The notes: a model not told the origin generated them from the letters alone. A DNA stretch of 64,000 nucleotides from Candidatus Caldilinea saccharophila (GCA_016710365.1 JADJVW010000030.1:1-64000), one strand, 5' to 3'. Positions 17,549 to 27,061 are shown, counted from the stretch's first letter. Numbers and translations: made by a program.

Positions 17549-17581
17549 GGATCATATCTCTCCAAAAGCGTGATATGATCC
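17549..17581. terminator. Hairpin GGATCATATC / GATATGATCC
   Basis: Exact 10-bp inverted arms (17549-17558 and 17572-17581) around a 13-base loop, in the 360-bp spacer before the cassette gene. A GTTAGGC heptamer follows at 17623-17629 (see findings). The rest of 17406-17681 shows no gene. Confidence 0.4.
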
Positions 17582-17681
17582 TGGGAAGGCAAAATGAGCA
17601 CTCATTTGCTCGATAATTGATAGTTAGGCAGATTACTCATGACTCTATAGGGATTCAAAAAGGCGAAGGCATATTCTTTTT

Positions 17682-17838
17682 ATGACCATTTTTCAGTTGA
17701 TGATAGGCATTATTGCAGCTGCAATGCTAGGGGTATTAGTAGATCGGTTACTGGAAAAATTCCTAGAAATACAATCATTGTTTAGCCACTTGATTGCTTT
17801 GGTCATTGCAATCCTTATTTTAGCTTATGTTGCTGCTA
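17682..17838 (+). pseudogene. Low-GC cassette gene, 5' fragment (piece 1 of 3)
   Basis: Encodes the first 52 residues of a protein split by an IS4-like insertion: MTIFQLMIGIIAAAMLGVLV, then a second hydrophobic segment HLIALVIAILILAYVAA, giving two predicted membrane helices. The last seven bases, GCTGCTA (17832-17838), are the target duplication; the other copy is at 27055-27061 on the opposite strand, where the gene resumes. Joining 17682-17838, 27054-26639 and 25701-25228 gives 1047 bases, exactly 349 codons in one frame. The codons are AT-rich compared with neighbouring genes, a sign of transfer. No known family recognised. Confidence 0.8.
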
Positions 17839-19316
17839 CAATACCTTCGCCAAAAAAGGGGAAAGATAGAGCGGTCGTGTAGGATAGGCTTATCACCGAC
17901 AAAAGTGGAATTCCTATCAGACAGAACCGCTCATGATCGAGATTATCGCACTGCTTCAATGCTTGGACCAATGTCAGAATCAGACAGCGACACGTCAGTT
18001 GGGACGAATCATCGCCGCGATGTTGGCAATGACCGGTCGTGTGACGATGTTGGGTATTTGCGCTGGACGGAGAGGGGTGGCAGCTACCGGACAGTGCAGC
18101 GTTGGTTCAACACAGTGCTGCCGTGGGCGCAGATGAGTTGGCTGTTCTTCCGCACCCACCTGTTCCAACCTGATGAGGTGTATCTGGTTGTTGGCGACGA
18201 GAGCGTGGTCAGCAAAGCCGGAAAGAAGACACACGGGTTGGACCGTTTTTTCTCGTCGATCTACAACAAGCCCATCGCTGGGGTCAGCTTCTTCACCCTT
18301 TCTCTGGTCAGTGTGAGTGATGCTGTTTCCCATCCGCTGCTGACGGAGCAAGTGGTTAAGCACGCAGAGACGGACGCTCCAGCGAAAGCGAAGCAGCGTG
18401 CGACCAAGAAAAGCGCAGCGAAGAAGAATCCAAAGGGAGGCAAGCGCAAGGCGGGCCGTCCCAAAGGCAGCAAGAATAAAGACAAACGTCACGTTGAATG
18501 GAACGGCGAACTGAGAATGATGGAGCGACTGGTCAAGAAGTTGTTGGAACTGATTGGTGGACTCTTCCCCCTCACCTATCTGGTGCTGGATGGTCATTTC
18601 GGCAACAACAACGTTTGTCAGATGGTGCAGCAAAGTCTGGGGTTGCACCTGATCTCGAAACTGCGTCACGATTCGGCGCTCTACTTCGAGTACAAGGGTG
18701 AACAGAAGAAGTCTGGCCCCCGTCGTCGCTCTGGCGACAAGCTCAATTATCAGGCCATTCCAGAGCGTTATCAGATGGCGACCGGTCAGGACAAGGGGAT
18801 TCGCACTGATGTTTACCAAGCCACGATGTTGCACGAGTGCTTTGCCGACCCACTCAATGTCGTGATCCTGGTCAAAACCAATCTGGAGAGTGGCGTCCGC
18901 ACATGCGGTGCTTTTCAGCAGTGATCTCAAACTCACACACGATACCCTGATTCACTACTATCGCCTGCGCTTCCAAATCGAGTTCAACTTCCGCGACGCT
19001 AAACAATTCTGGGGCATGGAGGACTTCATGACCATCAAAGAGACTCCCGTCACCAATGCAGTCAACCTTTCGCTCTTCATGGTTAATCTTTCTCATCGCC
19101 AGCTTGCCGATTTTCGCAGGTCACATCCCGACGCTGGTGTTTTGGATTTGAAAGCGTTCTTCCGTGGTCGTAGATATGTCCACGCAACCATTGAATTGCT
19201 TCCCGAACCACCCAATCCGAATATTATTGCTGCCATCCTTCACTATGTTGCCAGCATGGGCGCAATTCACTCGACTCAAGCTCTTATCACTCAACCATAG
19301 ACTGGCGAAGGTATTG
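17839..19316 (+). mobile_element. IS4-superfamily insertion element, copy A
   Basis: A 1478-bp element with terminal repeats CAATACCTTCGCCA (left) and TGGCGAAGGTATTG (right). The left flank is GCTGCTA and the right flank is TGTGA; these do not match each other but match crosswise the flanks of copy B (27055-27061 and 28997-29001). That is what recombination between two inverted copies leaves behind. Confidence 0.85.
17933..19300 (+). pseudogene. IS4-superfamily transposase (copy A), frameshifted
   Basis: DDE transposase of the IS4 superfamily. The C-terminal Y-x2-R-x3-E-x6-K signature is visible in YYRLRFQIEFNFRDAK; acidic catalytic residues probably lie in VVGDESVV and LVLDGHFG. A basic, repeat-like segment (AKAKQRATKKSAAKKNPKGG) lies in mid-protein. 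The frame breaks near 18056 (one C missing relative to copy B) and near 18888, where the second frame resumes VASAHAVLFSSDLKLTHD. As read, it is inactive. Confidence 0.8.
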
Positions 19317-19414
19317 TGTGAGGCTCCCGATTGTGACTGGCGTAAAGAGTAAAGCGTATTGTTACTTCCACTTGCGTTGATTCATTCGACGGTGAGGGTG
19401 GGAATGGGGATAAC

Positions 19415-19458
19415 CGAACCGGCGTCACGCGTCTCCCCTGCCGCGTGACGCCGGTTCG
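19415..19458. terminator. 17-bp perfect hairpin before the toxin-antitoxin pair
   Basis: CGAACCGGCGTCACGCG (19415-19431) and its exact complement (19442-19458) around a 10-base loop. GC-rich, without a T-run; it may insulate the toxin-antitoxin operon. Confidence 0.5.
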
Positions 19459-19534
19459 CGTGATGAGAAATCACCGAATATCTGGTTCTATATGGGGTGG
19501 CGTCGTCTGCTTCCTATTTGGCGGGGATTCTTGC

Positions 19535-19563
19535 TTGACAGCACGTACGGTTTTACGTACGAT
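19535..19563 (+). promoter_or_regulatory. Promoter and likely operator of the YefM/YoeB operon
   Basis: TTGACA, a 17-base spacer and TACGAT make a good sigma-70 promoter 28 bases before the antitoxin start. The spacer contains ACGTACG twice (ACGTACGGTTTTACGTACG), which also reads as an inverted CGTAC pair; this is where autorepression by an antitoxin-toxin complex would be expected. Confidence 0.7.
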
Positions 19564-19591
19564 GCAGTAGTTCACGAATAAAGGGGATTCC

Positions 19592-19834
19592 ATGACGACC
19601 ATAAGCGCAACAGAAGCGCGTGCTGCACTCTATACGCTACTGGATGACGTCGCGGCCACTCACGAGCCGGTGCTGATTACCGGCAGGCGCAACAACGCCG
19701 TGCTGGTGGCTGAAGAGGACTGGCGTGCGATCACAGAAACGCTTTACCTGCTAAGCATCTCCGGGATGCGCGAATCGATCCGTGAAGGAATGGAGACGCC
19801 GATTGATCAGTGTACGAATGCAGTCAAGTGGTAA
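19592..19834 (+). CDS. YefM/Phd-family antitoxin
   Basis: An 80-residue antitoxin. The N-terminal half (MTTISATEARAALYTLLDDV...EPVLITGRRNNAVLVAEEDW) is the Phd/YefM dimerisation and DNA-binding fold; the C-terminal half (ITETLYLLSISGMRESIREG) is the toxin-binding tail. It is followed directly by its toxin, the stop and start codons overlapping as TAATG. AAAGGGG lies 6-7 bases before the ATG. Confidence 0.9.
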   Translation: MTTISATEARAALYTLLDDVAATHEPVLITGRRNNAVLVAEEDWRAITETLYLLSISGMRESIREGMETPIDQCTNAVKW

Positions 19835-20094
19835 TGTGGCGGTTGATTTTTACCAAGCATGCGCAAAAAGATGCCAAACGCCTCTCCAGCGCCGGGCTGT
19901 GGGCGAAGGCGGAAGAACTGCTTGACCTTCTGCGCGCAAATCCTGACCAGACCCCTCCGCCCTTTGAAAAACTGATTGGTGATCTGACCGGCGCTTATTC
20001 CAGACGCATTACTATTCAGCATCGCCTTGTTTATCAAATCCTTGAAGAGGAGCGGACGGTCAAGATTCTGCGCATGTGGTCGCACTATGCGTGA
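19834..20094 (+). CDS. Txe/YoeB-family mRNA interferase toxin
   Basis: An 86-residue toxin of the YoeB/Txe family, which cleaves mRNA on the ribosome and is neutralised by the antitoxin just upstream. Family blocks are MWRLIFTKHAQKDAKRL at the start, PPPFEKLIGDLTGAYSRRI in the middle, and IQHRLVYQILEEERTVKILR with the final MWSHYA. The Arg/His residues in SRRI, QHRLVY and the terminal HY correspond to the active-site region. The pair is complete and apparently functional, in contrast to the orphan antitoxin fragment at 15926-16102. Confidence 0.9.
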   Translation: MWRLIFTKHAQKDAKRLSSAGLWAKAEELLDLLRANPDQTPPPFEKLIGDLTGAYSRRITIQHRLVYQILEEERTVKILRMWSHYA

Positions 20095-20133
20095 CAGCGT
20101 GAACGCTGCCCGCTTCTGTAGTACAATCTATTC

Positions 20134-21468
20134 ATGATCCACATCAAATTGATCCAAGAAGCTCATTTGAAGGCCACCGACATCCTGCACGAGTGCGCCA
20201 CCCACTACGGCTATCGGGCGTCGGGGCTGGCCGCCGGCTATCCGCAGGTGTGGGCGCGCGATGCCGCGGTGACCTTTCTGGGCGCAGTCTGCACGGGCGA
20301 GTCGGGCTTGATCCGCTCCGGGCGCGCTTCGCTGGAAATTCTGGGCAAGCACCAGACCGGCCGCGGGCTGATCCCGCTCAATGTCAATCCGGACACCGGC
20401 TACGTCAGCACGGAAAACGCCGGTGCGGTCGATTCCAACCTCTGGTTCATCCTCAGCCACTATCTGCACTATCACGCTTCGCACGATCTGGCGTTCTTGC
20501 AGACGCACTGGCCGGTGATCAACAAGGCGATGTGCTGGCTCGACTACCAGGATATGAACGAGTGCGGCCTGCTGGAGGTGCCGGAGGCGGGCGACTGGAT
20601 GGATCTGCTGGCGGTGCGCTACAACGTGCTCTACGACAACGTGCTCTACTATGCGGCCAAGCTGGCGCACCAGGAGCTGGCCGCGTTGATGGCGCCGGAC
20701 GTGGAAATCTACCGCGGTGATGTCGATGCCGCGGGCGTGCACGAGCGCATCAACCTGCTGATGTGGGTGGATCGCTGCTGGGTGGCGGAGCATTTTGCCG
20801 AGCATCTGGAGAAACTCAAGGCGATCCGCCTCGAATGGTTCATGCTCTACCACAACGTGGGGACGATCTCCAGCCGGCCCTTTTACTTGCCTTTCGTCGC
20901 CTTCCGCGAATATGGCGATTGGTGCGACAGTCTGGGCAACCTGCTGGCGGTGCTCACCGGCGTCGCCGACGGCCACCGCCGCGAGCATATCCTGCGCTAC
21001 ATGCTGCAAGTCGGCATGGCAGAACCCTATCCCACCAAGGCGATCTACCCGCCGATCTATCCCGGCGAAAATCACTGGCGCGACTACTATCGCAGCCGCA
21101 ACCTGAACATTCCCCACCAGTACCACAACGGCGGCATCTGGCCTATGGTCGGCGGCTTTCACGTGGCCGCGCTGGTGCGCCACGGCTGGCAGCACCAGGC
21201 CGAACAGATGCTCGTCTCGCTGGCCGAGGCCAACCGTCAGGGCAACACCTACGACTGGTCCTTCAACGAGTGGCTGCACGGCGCCAGCGGTCACCCCATG
21301 GGCTACGAGCAGCAGGCGTGGTCCGCGGCGATGTTTCTCTATGCCGAACACGCGGTGCGCACCGGTGCGCTGCCCCTCTTCGACGAACTGCTGGCCGCCA
21401 AGCCCGCCGCCGCGGTCGCCAGCGAAGACAACGAGTTTCACATGACGGGCGGCGGCGGGCCGGTGTGA
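20134..21468 (+). CDS. GH100/debranching-type (alpha/alpha)6 glycosidase
   Basis: A 444-residue cytoplasmic protein with the look of a six-hairpin glycosidase, close to glycogen debranching (amylo-alpha-1,6-glucosidase) and GH100 invertase families. Conserved-looking blocks are YPQVWARDAAVTFLGAV, VDSNLWFILSHYLHYH, LLEVPEAGDWMDLLAVR (an acidic pair typical of the active site), YHNGGIWPMVGGFHVAALV and EWLHGASGHPMGYEQQAW. There is no signal peptide. It stands alone between the toxin-antitoxin pair and an IS3 element; the substrate is not determinable, though alpha-glucan or sucrose is most likely. Confidence 0.75.
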   Translation: MIHIKLIQEAHLKATDILHECATHYGYRASGLAAGYPQVWARDAAVTFLGAVCTGESGLIRSGRASLEILGKHQTGRGLIPLNVNPDTGYVSTENAGAVDSNLWFILSHYLHYHASHDLAFLQTHWPVINKAMCWLDYQDMNECGLLEVPEAGDWMDLLAVRYNVLYDNVLYYAAKLAHQELAALMAPDVEIYRGDVDAAGVHERINLLMWVDRCWVAEHFAEHLEKLKAIRLEWFMLYHNVGTISSRPFYLPFVAFREYGDWCDSLGNLLAVLTGVADGHRREHILRYMLQVGMAEPYPTKAIYPPIYPGENHWRDYYRSRNLNIPHQYHNGGIWPMVGGFHVAALVRHGWQHQAEQMLVSLAEANRQGNTYDWSFNEWLHGASGHPMGYEQQAWSAAMFLYAEHAVRTGALPLFDELLAAKPAAAVASEDNEFHMTGGGGPV

Positions 21469-21574
21469 AAAGGGAGAGATTAAGCGATTAGGGTTTTTGT
21501 CAAGCAGAAAGCGGTTCTCCCGCACTTTTGGTGGAGATGAGAACCTACGCTGCGAGTACCTTTTGGCGCAGCAG

Positions 21575-22936
21575 TATAGTGGACCCCGCTGTCAAGACAG
21601 CAGATCACGGAAAATACGTAAGATTATTCAGCATCAAACCAAGCCATCCATGCGGGCAATCGACTTCGCCCACCCTGTGAGGCGGTGCGTGGCTGTCGCC
21701 GTAGGGGTGGGGGAAGTGTGGTCAACTCGGCTGTTGGGAGTTGTCCACAGTTTCCCCGCCCCGTAGCGTACCACCAGCATAGAACATGGCCGGGGTAGCG
21801 TATGCAAGTGACTGGTGTGGCCGCTCAAAGTTGTACTGCTGGAAGTAGTGCGCCAGGCCGCCCCAGCGCACGCACCGTCGCATACTCCTTGATATAGATG
21901 TCTTCCCACTTGAGCGAACGCCAGAGTCGCTCAATGAAGATATTGTCGAACATGCGGCCACGACCGTCCATGCTAATGATCACGCCAGCGTTTTCTAGTG
22001 TCGCAGTGAACTGGCGTGCAGTGAATTGAACCCCTTGGTCCGTATTGAACATTGTCGGCTTGTTCCGTGCCAGAAGCTCCTGGAGAGTGTCCAGACAGAA
22101 TTGTCCGTCCAGTGTATTGGAGAGGCGCCAGCCGAGTACATAGCGGCTATACCAATCCATGATCGCAACCAGGTACATGAAGCCGGTGGGCATCGGAATG
22201 TAGGTGATATCGGCACACCAGACCTGATTTGGCACAGTAACGGCGACGTTACGCAGGCGATAGGGATAGATCTTGTGCTCTGGCGCCGCCTGACTCGTGC
22301 GTGGTTTGGGATAGATCGCCTCCAACCCCATGATGCGCAACAACCGTTGGACCCGCTTCCGATTGACCGCCTGTCCCGTTTGGCTCAGTTTGACTGCGAT
22401 GCGACGGCTACCCAGATACGGCATCGCAAGATACAACTCATCGATCTGCCGCATCAGTTGCAGATGCGCCGCTGTCTCAGTTGCCGGCGTGTAATACCAG
22501 GCTGATCGACTCAACTCCACCAGCTCACACTGGCGAGCCAGGCTGATCACTGGATGATTCGGCTCGATCAGCGCTCGTTTGTCGTCAGTCGACGTAGGCA
22601 ACTTTTTTTTCAGCCACCAAGCTCCATCTTGAGGCGGCCAATCTGCTCGAATAGGTCGGTTTGTAACGCATCCTGTTCCCGCTGCGTTCGCTCGCGCACG
22701 CTGAATACGCCGATTCCTTCGTCCAGCAGTTGTCGCTTCCACTGGCTTACCTGGCCAGTGTACTTCATACCTGCCCGCAATCTGGTTGACTGTCTCAACC
22801 CCTTTGGCAGCTTCCAAAGCTACGTCGAACTTGAACTTGGCACTATGCCGTTTGCGTCGCTGCGTCATTCCTCTTCCCCCTATTCGGTACAGTTGGTCTT
22901 ACTTAACGAACTGTCCTAATATTGGGGTCCATTATA
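21575..22936 (-). mobile_element. IS3-family element, copy 1 (degenerate)
   Basis: Ends TATAGTGGACCCC (21575) and GGGGTCCATTATA (to 22936), flanked on both sides by CAG, a 3-bp target duplication as expected for IS3. The transposase gene on the minus strand (ATG at 22868) is broken near 22760, 22615 and 21860 compared with copy 2 (27091-28369), but it retains the C-terminal region FERPHQSLAYATPAMFYAGG that copy 2 has lost. It interrupts a WD40-repeat gene. Confidence 0.9.
21640..22868 (-). pseudogene. IS3-family transposase (copy 1), frameshifted
   Basis: Starts MTQRRKRHSAKFKFDVALEA (orfA-type helix-turn-helix). It then loses frame for about 150 bases (the other frame there reads VSQWKRQLLDEGIGVFS) and resumes as orfB with the integrase core: first Asp in WCADITYIPMPTGF, second in MFNTDQGVQ and the Glu in NIFIERLWRSLKWE. 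A further break near 21860 separates the C-terminus. Not functional as read. Confidence 0.85.
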
Positions 22937-23515
22937 CAGGTCGAAGTTGGCGCGTCCATAGCGTTCAGTCCCGATAGCCGCACGATTGTAACGGTAGGTG
23001 ACGACGGCGCCGCTTACCTGTGGGATGCCGTCAGCGGCTATCGAATATTGCTCATCACTGATGCCCATGTTGGTCCAATCTTGGCCGTTAGCTTTAGCCC
23101 TGATGGTCGACAGTTTGTCACTGGCGGGTCTGACGGCCGGTCGCAGGTGTGGGACGCAACGAGTGGGCAACTTGTCTTTGCTCTGGATCAGTCGAATTCG
23201 GTCATCAAAGTCGCCCGCTTCAGCCCTAACGGCGCCCAGCTCGCTACTGCTACAGCCGATGGACATTTGCGTCTCTGGGATGCAAATACCGGCGCAATAT
23301 TGCTCGAATTCCAAGCGTGTTTAGCATGCGCCATCAATTCGGTTGCGTGGCGCAGCGACGGCACAGAGTTGGCCACAGCTGGCGATGATGGATTTGTGCG
23401 TCAGTGGCAGGTGTGGCCAAGCGTCGAAGCTGCATTGGCCGAGGCAGACTACCGCGCTGGACGCAAACTTAGCGAGCCAGAACGTTATTTGTATCAAATC
23501 GCTGAGCGACCATAA
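22937..23515 (+). pseudogene. WD40-repeat protein, 5' truncated by IS3
   Basis: Four WD40 blades survive, each ending in the typical WD/WQ: AAYLWDAVSG, RSQVWDATSG, HLRLWDANTG and FVRQWQVWPS, preceded by FSPDSRTIVTVGDDG, FSPDGRQFVTGGSDG and similar strands. The gene begins abruptly at the IS3 end (22937) and finishes at a natural stop at 23515 with LSEPERYLYQIAERP. The missing N-terminal part is not found on the other side of the IS. Such proteins are scaffolds; in this phylum they are often fused to STAND ATPases, but nothing of that kind remains. Confidence 0.8.
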
Positions 23516-23519
23516 AGAA

Positions 23520-23790
23520 TGGAAAAAGCCAGCGCTGGCGAAAATGCCGGAGCTATTCAGCCGCAATGACCAGGCGGCCAACGAGTCCCGGATGCACGAG
23601 CAACAAGTGAATGAACTCTACGCTGAAATTGGCCGCTTGACAATACAGGTGAACTGGCTGAAAGAAATCTGGCCTCCAGCCGGAGTAGAGCCGAACGCCT
23701 GGCGCTGGTGAAATGGGAGCCAGTGGGTGTGCCGGCGGAGTTGCTGAGTCTGAGCCGGTTCAGCCTGTACTACCAGCCGGTTCTTCCTTG
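23520..23790 (+). pseudogene. Remnant of another IS3-family transposase
   Basis: Two frames give KMPELFSRNDQAANESRMHE and ELYAEIGRLTIQVNWLKE (end of orfA, with its leucine zipper), then RLALVKWEPVGVPAELLSLS and RFSLYYQPV (start of orfB). This differs from the IS3 copies at 21575 and 27091. Everything after SLYYQPV is lost. Bases 23791-23957 contain TTGTCAATCAGAAA...TTCTCCCGCA, similar to 21493-21530, otherwise nothing recognisable. Confidence 0.65.
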
Positions 23791-23957
23791 TTTGTCAATC
23801 AGAAATTGCTTCTCCCGCAAATTCGGTGATCGGCCAGGCGCCCAGATAAGTCGGCAAGAAATGCCTGCGCTTCGTCAATACCGATGTGGAGTTGCTGGTA
23901 CGGGCTGTCCATGCGCTGTGTTGCCTGTCGAACTTATGAAGAATGGTTGGAGGCTGC

Positions 23958-24857
23958 CTACTGGTATATGACAATCGCTGAGGCAAATAATGGCATATCA
24001 CCATCGCGCAAAGCGTTGAGCGCCTCTTGCAAAATGTAGGTGCTTCGAAAAAAATGCGTCCGCTTCACCATTGCTTGCATGGCTGGATACGTTTCCAACA
24101 TTCGCGCAAAGAATGCTTCGCCCATGTTCAGAATGGCCGCCACATCCACGGCGGGATCGCACAACTTGCTGCCTGCCCAATCGATCACCCCGGTGATTGT
24201 GTAGCGGGACTCGTCAAACAGGATGTTGCTGCCGCCAAAATCTGTATGCGTCAAGGCTGGTTTGTAGTCAAAGTTAGATTGATCGTTCAAAAACACATCA
24301 AAATTGTGCGTAACCCACTCACAAGCGTCCTTCCGCATGTAAGCAAAAATCTCTGTCTTGAAGTCTGCATACAGTGTTGACCAGGATCGCCGCGGCTCAT
24401 CAATCTCGAGCTTCAACCCGATTGTTTGCGTATCCAGTCCATGCAATTCCCGCAAAAACGTGGCTAGCTGCCATGCCAGGTGATCAAGCTTGGCGTCATC
24501 GCTAATCGCTTGAACAGTTTCTTCCCAAAGCGGTTTGCCCAGCAACATCCGATAGCCCATAAACGCCTTGCCCATAGTAGCCATCTGGGGGCCAACAAAA
24601 ATTGGATTGGGGATCGGTAACGTCGTATGGCCTTGCAGACCGGATAGCAAGTGTACTTCATCTGGCAAATCTTTCAACGCCGATTCAACGCGAGGAAACC
24701 GGAAGACGATGGTCTCGGTTGCGCCAGCTTCTTTGACAAACAGGATCGAGTTGAACTGGCCCTCTGTGAAGTCATGCAGCCGTGCGGACTTGATGGCAAG
24801 TTGGGGATATGCCTCGCGAATGCTGTCCAGGTATGTTGACGCGTCGAACTTTGACAT
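23958..24857 (-). CDS. Aminoglycoside phosphotransferase (APH)-family kinase
   Basis: A 299-residue protein kinase-fold small-molecule phosphotransferase. The catalytic loop is THTDFGGSNILF (His204, Asp206, Asn211) and the metal-binding motif is VIDWAG (Asp226); FRFPR near residue 54 is in the nucleotide-binding lobe. The substrate could be an aminoglycoside, a macrolide, homoserine or choline; the sequence is not close enough to a named resistance enzyme to say. The ATG at 24857 opens the conserved region. An integron attC site lies 180 bases upstream in the same reading direction, so the gene may have arrived as a cassette; its own attC is not found after the stop. Confidence 0.85.
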   Translation of the reverse strand: MSKFDASTYLDSIREAYPQLAIKSARLHDFTEGQFNSILFVKEAGATETIVFRFPRVESALKDLPDEVHLLSGLQGHTTLPIPNPIFVGPQMATMGKAFMGYRMLLGKPLWEETVQAISDDAKLDHLAWQLATFLRELHGLDTQTIGLKLEIDEPRRSWSTLYADFKTEIFAYMRKDACEWVTHNFDVFLNDQSNFDYKPALTHTDFGGSNILFDESRYTITGVIDWAGSKLCDPAVDVAAILNMGEAFFARMLETYPAMQAMVKRTHFFRSTYILQEALNALRDGDMPLFASAIVIYQ

Positions 24858-25036
24858 GGGAGTTTGGCTTTTCCTGTGGACAATGCCATGCCGTCGTCGA
24901 GCATTCCAGTCCACAGCGCGTCTGCCCGTCTTCCGTGCTGTGCCAGTAAAAGTACAGAGATGGAGCGGGGGGGTAGATGTGGCATCAAGCTGTTGAGCCT
25001 TTGTGGTGCGTAGGACGGTACTGCCTGTGTGCTCCG

Positions 25037-25121
25037 GTCTAACGCCTGCTTCAGCCGCCGTAGTTACCAAAACCTGTCAAAAACCCGCACGTCAGGCGGT
25101 CGGCTGGAAGTTTTGTTAGGC
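25037..25121 (-). other. Integron attC recombination site
   Basis: On the minus strand: GCCTAAC (R''), a short spacer, TTCCAGCCGACCGCC (L''), a variable centre, GGCGGCTGAA (L'), a spacer and GTTAGAC (R'). Both heptamers fit RYYYAAC and GTTRRRY. L'' and L' pair except for an extra C and an extra A in L'', the extrahelical bases that orient attC folding. Total 85 bp, within the normal range. It lies 106 bases after the end of the cassette gene (stop at 25228) and before the APH gene, both read leftward. No integrase gene is in the window. Confidence 0.8.
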
Positions 25122-25227
25122 ACATCCCGATGCGGATTTGGGGTAATTTTTCCCAACCCGCAACCACACGCTAATCTAATTCAAACGATTCAGGCTTATT
25201 TCTTGTTGAATCTTCGGGATAGTTCAA

Positions 25228-25701
25228 TTATCTACACTTTGCATCGTAGCTGGGAACCTGAATATCTTTTATTTCTTGAGGAGAGACGGTTATGTCGGAA
25301 GCCAAAATGCAAGTACTGTAATGTAATAGATAAGGGCCAGAGCCAACATAGAAATATCTATAACCTTCGGGCGAAGTGCTATATAAAACTTCACGATCGG
25401 TTTGTGGATAACCAAAACTATCATTTGCATGTGCATGACAATCAGGCGATTTAATCAAATTTCCATTAACATCTTCGGCTTGGCATATTAAATCTAGACT
25501 ATCATCCATATTTATACTGCCATCAGGATCGAAAACTACAATACGCAGAACCCCAAGAAATACTGTGATTTTGGTTCGCATTCCTTCATTAACTGGGAAT
25601 GGAATAATTTGATGAGGATTATATGTAACTCCAGGATTAGGTATTCCCCATCGCCCATAAATCGATGCATACTTTGTCGATACTGATTGTTGTTGTAAAT
25701 A
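25228..25701 (-). pseudogene. Low-GC cassette gene, 3' fragment (piece 3 of 3)
   Basis: The last 158 codons of the split cassette gene, read leftward: GYLQQQSVSTKYASIYGRWG, then NEGMRTKITVFLGVLRIVVF, DPDGSINMDDSLDLICQAED and a cysteine-containing tail ending SYDAKCR. It is interrupted at 25701 by an IS982 element whose 6-bp target duplication TAAATA is at 25696-25701 and 26633-26638. The protein looks extracellular or periplasmic (beta-rich, Asp- and Ser-rich) behind the two N-terminal membrane helices. Function unknown. Confidence 0.8.
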
Positions 25702-26632
25702 ACCCAAGTTGCTACCTTGAGGGTGAGTTGAAAATGCCATGGAGTTCCGTTACTGTTACAGGTCGACAAACCAAGACAGAGAACGGAGAACTCCATGGAC
25801 ACCAACATTGTACTCGTATACTGCTTGTGCGACGACTTGCTGAAATGGCAACATCATCGAGATGATCCACAATGCGTGCTGAGCGACGCCGAAATCATGA
25901 CGATCGCCATGGTGGCTGCCATGTACTTTGGCGGCAATCAGGCAATGGCGTGCGTGCTGCTGTACGAACAGGGCTATCTCAAGAGCACAATCAGCCGCAG
26001 TCGCCTCTGTCGTCGTCTCAAGCGAGTGAAGCACCAGTTTATGACGCTTTTCCGGCTGGTGGACGACGTTGCCAAAGAGCGCAACGACGGAAACATCTAC
26101 ATCATTGACAGCCTACCGGTCGCAGTCTGTGACAATTACCGGATTCGCCGCTGCAAGCTCTATCGGGACAAAGCCTATCGAGGCTATCAAGCCAGCAAGA
26201 AACGCTACTTTTATGGACTCAAGATTCATCTGGTCGTCACCAAAGAGGGACTCCCTGTCGAGTTCCTGCTCTCGCCCGGTGCGTTCAGCGATACGTCTGC
26301 ACTCGACCAGTTTGACTTTGACCTTCCACCGCAGGCTTGGATCATCGGCGACAAAGCCTATAACGTCTACCACATCGAAGATGTCATGGCTGACTGCGAC
26401 CGATTACTCTGCCGATTCGCAAAGCCAACTCCAAACGACCGCATGAGCCATGGATGACTTACCTGCTCGCCCACTATCGCAAACAAGTCGAAACCGCAGG
26501 CAGCCAGATCGAACGCCTCCTGCCCAAACACATTCACGCTGTCACGGCCGATGGCTTCGAACTCAAGACCATCCTCTTCGTCCTGGCTTCCTCCATCTTC
26601 TCTATCTTCCGCCCTTAGGTGGCAACTTGGGT
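25702..26632 (+). mobile_element. IS982-family insertion element
   Basis: A 931-bp element with terminal inverted repeats ACCCAAGTTGCTACC (left) and GGTGGCAACTTGGGT (right, one mismatch), flanked by direct repeats TAAATA (25696-25701 and 26633-26638). It lies inside the low-GC cassette gene, in the opposite orientation. Confidence 0.9.
25795..26618 (+). pseudogene. IS982-family transposase, frameshifted
   Basis: About 274 codons. IS982 features: IYIIDSLPVAVCDNYRIRR (first Asp), AYRGYQASKKRYFYGLKIHL, LPVEFLLSPGAFSDTSALDQ, WIIGDKAYN (second Asp) and, after a break near 26425, HEPWMTYLLAHYRKQVETAG with SQIERLLPKHIHAVTADGFE and KTILFVLASSIFSIF. The first frame ends early at 26457; the second continues to the stop at 26618. 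A single indel separates it from a complete enzyme. Confidence 0.85.
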
Positions 26633-27061
26633 TAAATACGTGATTCCATAGGTGCCTGGTTCAAGATTAGTAGACACTATACCTGTTGATGAATTGGATT
26701 CTAAAGAGGGAATGTTCCGATTATCGGTTCGCCACTGACCAATAGCATCTTGAACAGCGGGCTTAACTTCAACTTCTATATCAGGAATAACTTCACCACC
26801 AGCAAAAATTTTAATGTCTACCCCTGGTGAACCCGTTACCAATTCAATTTGTACATTTGGGTGATTAAAATCAATACTTACAGGTGTAGCAGTAGGTACA
26901 GAGATGGTTGGTGTGTTATTGGGCATGAGAGGCACTAAAGTAGTAGTAACTGAAGCGGTAGGTTCAACTCTTACAGTTTCTGTAGTTTGCGAAGTAACAG
27001 TAGAGCTAACATCATCTGATCTTTGCTCTGAATTTGAGCCTGTTTGAGTAAATCTAGCAGC
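26633..27061 (-). pseudogene. Low-GC cassette gene, middle fragment (piece 2 of 3)
   Basis: Read leftward from the GCTGCTA target duplication at 27061-27055: ARFTQTGSNSEQRSDD, a long Ser/Thr/Val/Pro stretch (SSTVTSQTTETVRVEPTASV and following), then HPNVQIELVTGSPGVDIKIF and LEPGTYGITYLTQ, after which the IS982 element intervenes. The Thr-rich linker behind two membrane helices suggests a surface-exposed domain. It continues piece 1 (17682-17838) in the same frame once the duplicated target sites are removed. Confidence 0.8.

Noticed and set aside
17623..17629. GTTAGGC as an integron attI core site
   Set aside because: The heptamer fits, but no partner core site, attI-type direct repeats or integrase gene are visible, so I mention it only as a possible cassette junction.
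17933..19300. Programmed frameshift in the IS4-like transposase
   Set aside because: No slippery sequence is evident, the breaks differ between copies A and B, and copy B shows the base missing from copy A at 18056, so they are ordinary mutations or errors.
20128..21525. A 465-codon minus-strand frame opposite the glycosidase gene
   Set aside because: No motif or start signal; the plus-strand frame has clear glycosidase blocks. It is an antisense shadow of high-GC codon use.
23795..24004. A 69-codon minus-strand frame after the APH gene as a separate gene
   Set aside because: It overlaps the APH coding end in another frame and lacks a start signal; at most it is the remains of a lost gene.
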